47,452 nucleotides of DNA from a virus. Under the pieces are notes generated by a model. That model had not been told where the DNA came from and made no database searches. It was given only the letters and a program-made list of their open reading frames with translations. Location: the IMG/VR virus record IMGVR_UViG_3300034356_000782, positions 1 through 47,452 of that record. One strand, 5' to 3'. This document shows, piece by piece, positions 41,095 through 47,452 of the stretch. Within the stretch, counting starts at the first letter, position 1. The number at the start of each line of letters is the position of its first letter. A program made the translations under genes and the position numbers.

Positions 41095-42148
41095 AGGAGA
41101 AGTTAAAACAGAAGCACAGTATAGAGCTATCGTAATGGATAGCTCTTCTAGTCTAAAGGAGTTTTCCCTAGACAGAAAGAAGTATTACCGAAAGTATATA
41201 CTAGGTGAGAAGATTGAAGATTCGGAAAATCAGGCAGCATTGATGGGAAGATTGGTAGAAACTCTACTTATGGAACCATATTTGTTTGATGATAAATTCT
41301 TCATGTCAGTATGCCAAGGAGCACCAACAGGATTGATGTTAGATTTTGTTGAAGCTTTGTACAAGCACACTAAAGAAGCAACAGATGAATTTGGTGAGGT
41401 GAGTAGAAGCTTTGAGGAGATATCCAGAGATGCTTATACAGACTCAGGATTCAAGATTAAATATGAGGCTGTGATGACTAAGTTTATGGGATCAGAAGCT
41501 GAAGTGTTCTATCAAGAGATTCGTGAGGTGAGAGCAAAAGGATTGAGTGTTGTTACAACTAAAGATGTTACACACGCTGAGCGTATTGTAGAAGAACTGA
41601 GAAGCAATCCTGCAACTGCACACATTGTTAATCTAACTAACAGTTCTCGTTACCAAGTGTTCAATCAGTTCCAGATTGAGGGCTATGATGTATTAGGACA
41701 CCAGTTCAAGAGTATGATGGATAAGATCATTGTAGATCATGAACGAAAGATTATTACAATTTATGACTTAAAATGTACTTGGAATGTTGAAAATTTCTAT
41801 GAAGAGTATTATCTTAAGAGAAGAAGTTATATTCAAGCATTATTATACTATGCAGCTATCTACAAGAACACAGATGTTCTAGGATTTGATGCAGCTGATT
41901 ACCACGTAGAGCCACCTAAGTTTATTGTATGTGACTCTACCAACTATTACAATCCTTTGATTTATACATTGGATTGGGAAGACTTAAAAGATGCACGTGA
42001 TGGTTTTACACACAAGGGTAGACAGTATCCAGGTGTAGATCAAATCATTGAAGATCTTAAGTGGGCAATCAATAATAATGTATGGAATATATCCCGTACA
42101 AATTCTATTAACAACGCAGTAGTATCCATTAAAACATGTAAAGTATGA
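41087..42148 (+). CDS. PD-(D/E)XK nuclease, exonuclease-type (RecB/Cas4-like)
   Basis: 353 aa from MIKGEVKTEAQYRA. Early LKEF...YRKYILGE (about residues 20-40) is followed by G-R-L-V-E-T. The catalytic block near 217-235 has a lone Asp (MDKIIVD) and then IYDLKC (D-x-K). A later helix carries QALLYYAAI, the Q-Y motif typical of RecB/lambda-exo-like nucleases. It probably resects DNA for recombination with the RecA encoded nearby. Confidence 0.8.
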   Translation: MIKGEVKTEAQYRAIVMDSSSSLKEFSLDRKKYYRKYILGEKIEDSENQAALMGRLVETLLMEPYLFDDKFFMSVCQGAPTGLMLDFVEALYKHTKEATDEFGEVSRSFEEISRDAYTDSGFKIKYEAVMTKFMGSEAEVFYQEIREVRAKGLSVVTTKDVTHAERIVEELRSNPATAHIVNLTNSSRYQVFNQFQIEGYDVLGHQFKSMMDKIIVDHERKIITIYDLKCTWNVENFYEEYYLKRRSYIQALLYYAAIYKNTDVLGFDAADYHVEPPKFIVCDSTNYYNPLIYTLDWEDLKDARDGFTHKGRQYPGVDQIIEDLKWAINNNVWNISRTNSINNAVVSIKTCKV

Positions 42149-42702
42149 GTGTAAAACGGACAATCACTAGTATATTCATGGTTCCTACACTCAAAATCAA
42201 TAGGGAGAAACTTATTGAGAATGGATATATCAATGGTTATGTGTCTGATTCAAGGAGAGATGTGCAGCATAGAGGTGCTGTATATCTTCTCTTTAAACCA
42301 GAAAACCTAGATAAGTTTCGAGAGTTTCTTGATGGGGAGTATGAGAGAACCACCTATGTACTTGATGATTATGATTATGAGGATGGATATGTCGTAGTGG
42401 TATATCAACTTAATCCTATGTGGAAAGAAGATTTCATGTTAGTTAGAGAGGGACTGTATTCTAGAACCTCTGAAGAATTCCAGAAAGATTTTCCTAAGGT
42501 GATTAAGATTACAAAGAACGGACTACACAGAGACGAGATAAGTCTCCAGTATAGGATATTCAAGAAAACAGATGATCTCAAGCAGTATTGGGAAGACAGA
42601 CTAGATATTGTCTTTACAGATGATATGGAAGTCTGGGATGGGTTTGATTTTAGAAGAGAAACATTAAATTTAGACACCGTTAAACAAGAACAATTAATAT
42701 GA
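42145..42702 (+). CDS. Conserved protein, unknown
   Basis: 185 aa starting MSVKRTITSIFMVPTLKI, with alternating strands and helices and an acidic DDYDYEDGY segment. 4-nt overlap with the nuclease. It is in the middle of a recombination and nucleotide cluster. No motif I can name. Confidence 0.63.
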   Translation: MSVKRTITSIFMVPTLKINREKLIENGYINGYVSDSRRDVQHRGAVYLLFKPENLDKFREFLDGEYERTTYVLDDYDYEDGYVVVVYQLNPMWKEDFMLVREGLYSRTSEEFQKDFPKVIKITKNGLHRDEISLQYRIFKKTDDLKQYWEDRLDIVFTDDMEVWDGFDFRRETLNLDTVKQEQLI

Positions 42703-43094
42703 ATGCATTAGAAACATTACAGGATAATCCTGACGCAGCAGAAATCATCCAACAGTACTATCTTGATCTGATGATAAACTCATTAGATGATAGCACTCTA
42801 CCAGATGACTTCAAAGATTTCATGAGACAACAAGGAGTAGATAACAAGAAGGTAGCTGAAATGATTGAAGCTAGTCCTCGCAATCTATTTGATGTGTTAG
42901 ATGAGAATGGTTTTGTTATTAGCATGAATTGGGATATGGCTTTCAATAAGTATACATATCACATTAATGATGATCAGTACAAACTATTATATGATAGTCG
43001 TAGAGAAGCAGAGATGGCAGCAGTGAATGTTGCTATTCACAGATTACAAAGTAAACTTAATCCACAACCAAGTGCAGAGCTATATGAAGACTGA
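42699..43094 (+). CDS. Small protein, unknown
   Basis: 131 aa. Helical N-half with an acidic DDSTLPDDFKDF segment, then a short beta region. Starts with a 4-nt overlap. No motif. Confidence 0.6.
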   Translation: MNALETLQDNPDAAEIIQQYYLDLMINSLDDSTLPDDFKDFMRQQGVDNKKVAEMIEASPRNLFDVLDENGFVISMNWDMAFNKYTYHINDDQYKLLYDSRREAEMAAVNVAIHRLQSKLNPQPSAELYED

Positions 43095-43338
43095 TAAGAC
43101 AGTATTAGATGTAATTTATAAGTATACTCAGCGTAGTGAGGTAGGTATTCGTAAATATGGCACTACATTAGAAGAGAACAATCATGATGATTTCTTTAAA
43201 CATCTACAGGAAGAACTGATGGATGCCACTCTGTATTTGCAGAAATTAATGAGTCTAAATATAGAAATAACTAAGTTGGTTAATGAGACTCCTAACAATG
43301 CAGAACTTGGTGAAAAAATAAGAAGATTAGTTAGATAG
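43084..43338 (+). CDS. Small helical protein with a MazG-like EExxD pattern
   Basis: 84 aa from MKTDKTVLDVIYKYTQ. 'RKYGTTLEENN' then 'LQEELMDATLYLQKL' (E-E-x-x-D) resembles all-alpha NTP pyrophosphohydrolases such as MazG-like phage proteins. Only part of the catalytic set is visible, so it is tentative. It sits ahead of the reductase unit, where nucleotide metabolism would fit. Confidence 0.55.
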   Translation: MKTDKTVLDVIYKYTQRSEVGIRKYGTTLEENNHDDFFKHLQEELMDATLYLQKLMSLNIEITKLVNETPNNAELGEKIRRLVR

Positions 43339-43362
43339 AATTTTCTAAATCATTTGGTTATG

Positions 43363-43397
43363 AGGGTTTGCGTTGGTAATTTGCAAACCCTTTCTTT
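43363..43397 (+). terminator. Rho-independent terminator ahead of the reductase gene
   Basis: AGGGTTTGC (43363-43371) with GCAAACCCT (43383-43391), 11-nt loop, followed by TTCTTTT. A perfect 9-bp stem. Confidence 0.88.
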
Positions 43398-43420
43398 TAA
43401 AATTTAAACAACAAAAACAT

Positions 43421-45271
43421 ATGGATTTAGGCTTAGAAGCTCTATCAAAAATTACTACTTTTAGTAAGTATGCCAAGTATATTCCTAGCAAACAGCGTAG
43501 GGAAACTTGGGATGAAATTGTTAATCGTTATGAGGACATGATGATTGCAAAATACCCACTGTTATCACAAGCAATTGTAGAAACAGCTAAGATGATTAGA
43601 GAGAAAAAGATCTTACCATCTATGCGTGCTTTACAGTTTGCTGGTCCAGCAGCTGAGGTAAATAATGCCAGAATCTATAACTGTTGTTATCTTCCTATTG
43701 ACAGCTTACATAGTTTCTCTGAGTCTATGTTCTTGTTATTAGGTGGTACAGGTGTAGGTTATTCTGTACAAACACATCACGTTAGTGAATTACCAAACAT
43801 CACCAAACCAGGCAAAACTCGTACCTATCTTATTGAAGATTCAATCATGGGTTGGGCTGATGCAGTGAAGGTGTTAATGAAAGCTTACTTAGAGGGTGGA
43901 TTCATGCCTAAGTTTGACTTCCGTGCTATTCGTGAGAAAGGTGCTACGTTAGTAACAGCAGGTGGTAAAGCACCAGGTCCTGAGCCATTGAAGATATGCC
44001 TGACACACGTTCAAGCTATCCTTGATAGAAAGACTCCAGGAGAGACATTAACAAGCTTAGAGTGCCATGATATCATGTGTCACATTGCTAACTCTGTATT
44101 AGCTGGTGGTATCCGTAGAAGTGCTATGATTTGTTTGTTTGATCATGACGATGAGTCTATGATTACATCTAAGTATGGTAACTGGTGGGAAACTAATGAA
44201 CAACGTGGACGTGCTAATAACTCAGCTGTTTTACCTCGTGGAGAAATTAGTAAAGACCAATTCATGGCTCTATGGAAACGTGTAGAAGCATCAGGATCAG
44301 GAGAACCAGGATTGTATTGGAGCAACAACCAAGATTGGGGAACTAACCCATGTTGTGAGATTGCTCTACGTCCTTATCAGTTCTGTAACTTGTGTGAGGT
44401 GAATGTATCTGATGTAGAAGATCAAGAAGATCTGAATGCTCGTGTAGCAGCAGCTGCTTTCTTTGGTACTCTACAAGCAGGATTCTTTAACTTTCATTAC
44501 TTACGTCCTATCTGGGCTAAGACTACACAGAAAGATGCTCTATTGGGTATTGGTATGACTGGTATTGGTTCAGGAGAAATCTTAAAGTATGACTTAAAGG
44601 TTGCTGCTGAAGTAGGAAAAGCTGTAAACAGAATGGTTTCCTCAAAGATTGGTACAAACGAGGCAGCTCGTGTAACTTGTATCAAACCTTCAGGTACTAC
44701 ATCTTTAGTGTTAGGAACAGCATCAGGCATCCATGCTTGGCATAATGACTATTACTTACGTACAATGCGTTTCAACAAGAATGAAGACATTGCTGTGTAT
44801 TTAATGGAGAATCATCCTGAGCTATGTGAAGATGATGTGTTACGTCCTAACGATACAGTTTGTGTACGTATTCCAGTGAAAGCACCAGAAGGATCTATCT
44901 TACGCACAGAAACACCTATAGATACATTAGAACGTGTTAAGCGTTTCTCTACAGATTGGATCAAGACAGGACACGTTAACGGTGATAACACTCACAACGT
45001 ATCAGCTACTATTTCTATCAGAGATGATGAATGGGAATCTGTAGGAGAATGGATGTGGGACAATCGTGAAACTTATAATGGTCTATCTGTATTGAACTAC
45101 TGGGGTGGTTCATATCAACAAGCACCGTTTGAAGATATTACAGAAGAAGAATATAATAAACGAATTGTTACACTTAAAGAACTAGATTTAACCAATGTCA
45201 AAGAAGCAAACGACAATGTTGAATTCGGACAAGTTGCAGCCTGTGCAGGCGGAGCATGTGCCACTGAATAA
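43421..45271 (+). CDS. nrdJ: Class II (adenosylcobalamin-dependent) ribonucleotide reductase
   Basis: 616 aa from the ATG at 43421. A first conserved Cys lies near YNCCYL (about 76-80), and NPCCEIAL (about 310-317) carries the thiyl-radical Cys and the catalytic Asn and Glu. CIKPSGTTSLVLGTASGIH (about 422-440) is the substrate phosphate region. The C-terminus ends ACAGGACATE, a CxxxxC redox pair spaced as in monomeric class II enzymes. It reduces ribonucleotides to deoxynucleotides using vitamin B12, independent of oxygen and of a small subunit. It has its own leader after a terminator. Confidence 0.87.
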   Translation: MDLGLEALSKITTFSKYAKYIPSKQRRETWDEIVNRYEDMMIAKYPLLSQAIVETAKMIREKKILPSMRALQFAGPAAEVNNARIYNCCYLPIDSLHSFSESMFLLLGGTGVGYSVQTHHVSELPNITKPGKTRTYLIEDSIMGWADAVKVLMKAYLEGGFMPKFDFRAIREKGATLVTAGGKAPGPEPLKICLTHVQAILDRKTPGETLTSLECHDIMCHIANSVLAGGIRRSAMICLFDHDDESMITSKYGNWWETNEQRGRANNSAVLPRGEISKDQFMALWKRVEASGSGEPGLYWSNNQDWGTNPCCEIALRPYQFCNLCEVNVSDVEDQEDLNARVAAAAFFGTLQAGFFNFHYLRPIWAKTTQKDALLGIGMTGIGSGEILKYDLKVAAEVGKAVNRMVSSKIGTNEAARVTCIKPSGTTSLVLGTASGIHAWHNDYYLRTMRFNKNEDIAVYLMENHPELCEDDVLRPNDTVCVRIPVKAPEGSILRTETPIDTLERVKRFSTDWIKTGHVNGDNTHNVSATISIRDDEWESVGEWMWDNRETYNGLSVLNYWGGSYQQAPFEDITEEEYNKRIVTLKELDLTNVKEANDNVEFGQVAACAGGACATE

Positions 45272-45278
45272 AGTAGTG

Positions 45279-45398
45279 ATGTCACGCGAGTATCTCTCTA
45301 GTAGAGGTACTTGTTGTGGCAACATGTGTAGAGAATGTCCTTATTACCCTCGTCACACAGCAGGGACAACTCAAAAGTATTTTTTTACTAGTGTTTAA
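45279..45398 (+). CDS. 39-residue Cys-rich protein (DUF5522-like)
   Basis: A short frame starting 7 nt after the reductase stop. YLSSRGTCCGNMCRECPYY is the hallmark of the small DUF5522-like family (RG-CCG-x-x-C-x-x-CP), with Cys positions suited to a metal or redox site. Position directly behind the reductase suggests, without proof, a redox or metal link. A longer in-frame version would overlap the reductase by 77 nt. Confidence 0.65.
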   Translation: MSREYLSSRGTCCGNMCRECPYYPRHTAGTTQKYFFTSV

Positions 45399-45417
45399 AT
45401 ATTTTGATTGTGTGTAC

Positions 45418-45457
45418 AAATAGCCTAGGTGTTTTACGTCTAGGCTATTTCTTTTTT
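45418..45457 (+). terminator. Rho-independent terminator ahead of recA
   Basis: AAATAGCCTAG (45418-45428) with CTAGGCTATTT (45440-45450), 11 perfect pairs, 11-nt loop, followed by CTTTTTTC. A strong terminator. The TAACTTAG string at 45471 follows, 32 nt before the recA start. Confidence 0.9.
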
Positions 45458-45502
45458 CACCCAAATTTCGTAACTTAGTGTAAACAAAAAACATAAAAGA
45501 TA

Positions 45503-46594
45503 ATGGCTAAAAAGCAAGTAGAAACAGACGGAAAGTCTAAGTTTGAAGCAGCGTTAGATGCTCTAAACAAGAAGTATGGTGCAGGTACTGTCTTAACATT
45601 AGGCAGTAAAACTGATGGAGATTATGATGTTATCTCTACAGGATCAATTGGATTCGATCACATCACGTTAGGTACAGGAGGTTTTGTAAAAGGTAAACTT
45701 TATGAGCTAATGGGCTGGGAAGGCTCAGGTAAATCAACAGTGTGTGGTCATGCTGTAGCTAACTGTCAGAAGACTGGTGGTACAGTGTTGTATATCGATG
45801 GCGAGCATGCTGTAGATAAGAAGTATTTCGAAGCATTAGGTGTAGATACATCTAAGATGTTAATTGCTCAGCCTACATGTGGCGAGGAGGGTTTCCAGAT
45901 TGCTATGGACATGATTGAGACAGGAGATATTGATCTTGTTATCATTGACTCAGACTCATCATTGATCCCTAAGAAGATGTTAGATGGTGATGTAGGTGAT
46001 AGCACTATCGGTAGAAAAGCTCTATTGAATAGTAATGCATATCCTAAACTGAAAGGTGCACTATCAGAACACAACGTATGTGTGATTGTTGTATCTCAGT
46101 ATCGCGAGAAGATTGGTATGATGTTTGGTAATCCTACTACAACTCAGGGTGGTCATGCATTGAAGTTCTATTCAGATGTTCGTGTAGAGGTAAGCAAGTC
46201 AGCAGCTAAGGATGGTGATGTTCAGTACGGTAATGTTACTAAGGTGAAAGCTATCAAGAACAAGATGTCTCCTCCTTACAGACTACATGCATTCGAGATT
46301 GTGTATGGTGTAGGTATTGATAAGATGCTAGAGATTATGGAAATGGCTAGTGAGTTTGAGATCCTACGTAAGTATGGTAAGACTATTACATACAAGGAGA
46401 CTAAGTATCCAGTAGATGAGTTTAGAACTTTACTAGAAGACAATGAAGAGTTCTTTGATCAATTACGTCAAGATATCATGGACAAGATTAATCAAACAGA
46501 ATTACCTGTAGAGGAAGAAGTTGAAGAAGCAGTAGTAGAAACTGCAGAAGCAAAGTTAAATTTAAACTTATTTGAAGATGAAAGTATTGTTTAA
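45503..46594 (+). CDS. recA: RecA recombinase
   Basis: 363 aa, a bona fide RecA. Walker A GWEGSGKST at 71-79 (cellular form GPESSGKTT), then YIDGEHAVD with E101 at the catalytic Glu position, Walker B LVIIDS with D149, and L2-side NPTTTQGGHALKFY. It binds ssDNA and drives strand exchange, probably with the phage nuclease and SSB-like protein. The C-terminus is acidic and Glu-rich. It has its own terminator and A-rich leader upstream; the end overlaps the dUTPase start by 17 nt. Confidence 0.95.
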   Translation: MAKKQVETDGKSKFEAALDALNKKYGAGTVLTLGSKTDGDYDVISTGSIGFDHITLGTGGFVKGKLYELMGWEGSGKSTVCGHAVANCQKTGGTVLYIDGEHAVDKKYFEALGVDTSKMLIAQPTCGEEGFQIAMDMIETGDIDLVIIDSDSSLIPKKMLDGDVGDSTIGRKALLNSNAYPKLKGALSEHNVCVIVVSQYREKIGMMFGNPTTTQGGHALKFYSDVRVEVSKSAAKDGDVQYGNVTKVKAIKNKMSPPYRLHAFEIVYGVGIDKMLEIMEMASEFEILRKYGKTITYKETKYPVDEFRTLLEDNEEFFDQLRQDIMDKINQTELPVEEEVEEAVVETAEAKLNLNLFEDESIV

Positions 46595-47006
46595 GAAGTT
46601 AGTACCTGAGGCTGTAAAGCCTAAGTTTGGTAAGCCAGGAGATGCAGGTGCAGATCTTGTAGCTACATCAAAAGACTGGAGAGGTGAAAAGCAAGTTGTA
46701 TATGGTACAGGACTTGCTGTGGAGATACCAGAAGGAATGGTGGGACTTGTGTTCCCACGTTCCTCTGTACGTAATTACGATTTAGCAATGAGTAATTCTG
46801 TAGGTGTAATCGATAGTGGTTACAGAGGTGAGATTATGGTTACATTTAACATAAGTAATCCATCAAAGACAGGACAAATCTATCAAATTGGTGATCGTAT
46901 TGCTCAGCTAGTAATTGTACCTGTGCCACTAATCACTTATGCTGAGACACAGGAGTTATCAGAGACTAACAGAGGAACAGGAGGACATGGTAGCACGGGA
47001 GTGTAG
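46578..47006 (+). CDS. dut: dUTPase
   Basis: 142 aa from the ATG at 46578. All five trimeric dUTPase motifs are present: GDAGADLVA (21-29), PRSSV (60-64), GVIDSGYRGEIMV (76-88, with D79), GDRIAQLVI (105-113) and RGTGGHGSTG (132-141, uridine-phosphate loop). It hydrolyses dUTP to dUMP and so limits uracil in phage DNA. It sits after recA and may act with the glycosylase-like gene at 38894. Confidence 0.95.
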   Translation: MKVLFKKLVPEAVKPKFGKPGDAGADLVATSKDWRGEKQVVYGTGLAVEIPEGMVGLVFPRSSVRNYDLAMSNSVGVIDSGYRGEIMVTFNISNPSKTGQIYQIGDRIAQLVIVPVPLITYAETQELSETNRGTGGHGSTGV

Positions 47007-47376
47007 CATAGATGGCTGTAAGAACAGAGTTTGGTCTAAGGGGGTGTGTAAGAATCACATCCCCAAAGAATCTATACGTATAAATAAGATCAAAACTACA
47101 CGTGTAGAACCAAACCCCATGCATGTTTTCTTTAAAGAGATATGGAAAGAACGTAAACACTATTCTGAACTTAGTGGAATTTATCTAGGATCAGAAGCAA
47201 TGTCAACATTCTTTCATCACATACTCCCTAAAGAGAAATATCCAGAGTTGGGATATGATAAATCTAATATTATTTTATTAACTTTGGATGAACATACTAA
47301 TGTGGAGAATGATATCTACAAGTATGAGAAGATCAATCAATTACGAATGCAATTACTAAACAAAATAAACCAATGA
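46987..47376 (+). CDS. HNH-like zinc protein, unknown role
   Basis: 129 aa from MVARECSIDGCKNRVW. CSIDGC and VCKNH (residues 6-25) form a zinc knuckle. FHHILPKEKYPELG followed by NIILLTLDEHTNVEND looks like an HNH-type core, with HH and N...H. It could be a nuclease related to NinG/HNH recombination proteins. It overlaps the dUTPase by 20 nt and shares ATGA with the next gene. Confidence 0.65.
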   Translation: MVARECSIDGCKNRVWSKGVCKNHIPKESIRINKIKTTRVEPNPMHVFFKEIWKERKHYSELSGIYLGSEAMSTFFHHILPKEKYPELGYDKSNIILLTLDEHTNVENDIYKYEKINQLRMQLLNKINQ

Positions 47377-47452
47377 CAAACCAATTCTTTTACACTCGTA
47401 AAGAGGGAGACAAGGAGTACACAGACTCTTTTAATGTAAGCAAGGTGATTCG
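47373..47452 (+). CDS. Start of a small conserved protein, cut by the right edge
   Basis: ATG at 47373 overlapping the previous stop. The 26 visible residues begin MTNQFFYTRKEGDKEYTDSF. This opening, in the style YTRKE...YTDSFNxxKVIR, is one I recall as conserved in crAss-like and other phages of Bacteroidota, of unknown function. Confidence 0.65.
   Translation, partial: MTNQFFYTRKEGDKEYTDSFNVSKVI

Noticed and set aside
1-47452. Stop-codon reassignment, as known in some crAss-like phages
   Set aside because: TAG ends several intact genes (for example the SSB-like gene and 25914-26147) and TGA ends others, while the long virion genes are open in the standard code.
1-47452. CRISPR array, integrase or attachment sites, insertion sequences
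   Set aside because: No array-like spaced repeats, no recombinase motifs and no transposase frames were seen; the repeats found are pairs only.

Overview
The window is a contiguous piece of a tailed, double-stranded DNA phage genome, best explained as a crAss-like phage (order Crassvirales) of a Bacteroidota host. No host chromosomal genes, rRNA, complete tRNA, insertion sequence or CRISPR array is visible. The assignment rests on recognition without a database search. It uses the HU/IHF-like gene, large terminase, 860-aa portal, acidic scaffold-like protein and 517-aa major capsid protein in one block. A divergent block holds family B polymerase, RecA-core replicative helicase, SF2 helicase, P-loop ATPase, SSB-like protein, primase, uracil-DNA glycosylase, PD-(D/E)XK nuclease, RecA and dUTPase. 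Starts follow A/T-rich leaders without clear Shine-Dalgarno sites, and two promoters resemble the Bacteroidota TTTG / TAnnTTTG type; both fit a Bacteroidota host. TAA, TAG and TGA all serve as real stops, so there is no sign of the stop-codon reassignment known in some crAss-like phages. The poly-threonine adhesin is a style I associate with uncultured aquatic phages, which is a weak hint about habitat.

Layout. Positions 1-19240 are all on the minus strand, the packaging and virion module. Read in the direction of transcription it runs: winged-helix-like protein, HU/IHF-like protein, a Cys-rich protein and three small proteins, large terminase, portal, scaffold, major capsid protein, three head or connector proteins, several small virion-associated proteins, a collar-type fibre, a poly-Thr adhesin, a calcineurin-like phosphoesterase, and a conserved structural protein cut by the left edge. 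Rho-independent-type hairpins separate several transcription units.

Positions 19241-19679 are the divergent intergenic region. It carries a predicted promoter with an overlapping inverted repeat for the virion block, and unusual C-runs. From 19680 to the right edge everything is on the plus strand. First come a small, probably well-expressed protein and a structured non-coding region flanked by duplicated boxes. Next is a dense run of small accessory genes, several encoding tiny membrane proteins (about 20379-27562). The DNA polymerase follows, with a repeat-rich intergenic region behind it (29828-30111, possible origin). The replication and nucleotide-metabolism genes fill the rest (30400-47452).

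How it works together. The plus-strand module should act early: polymerase, helicases, primase and SSB-like protein copy the genome. RecA and the PD-(D/E)XK nuclease support recombination. A class II (adenosylcobalamin-dependent) ribonucleotide reductase and dUTPase adjust dNTP pools. The minus-strand module builds and fills the virion. Within the plus block, terminator hairpins sit directly in front of the 46-aa gene at 21715, the 30400 gene, the primase, the reductase and recA, dividing the region into separately controlled units.

Most worth a second look: the structured RNA region with duplicated boxes (20633-20990), the repeat-rich region after polB, the promoter/operator in the divergent region, a uracil-DNA glycosylase with Cys in place of the catalytic Asp, an SF2 helicase with degenerate motifs I and VI, and the modular poly-Thr adhesin.
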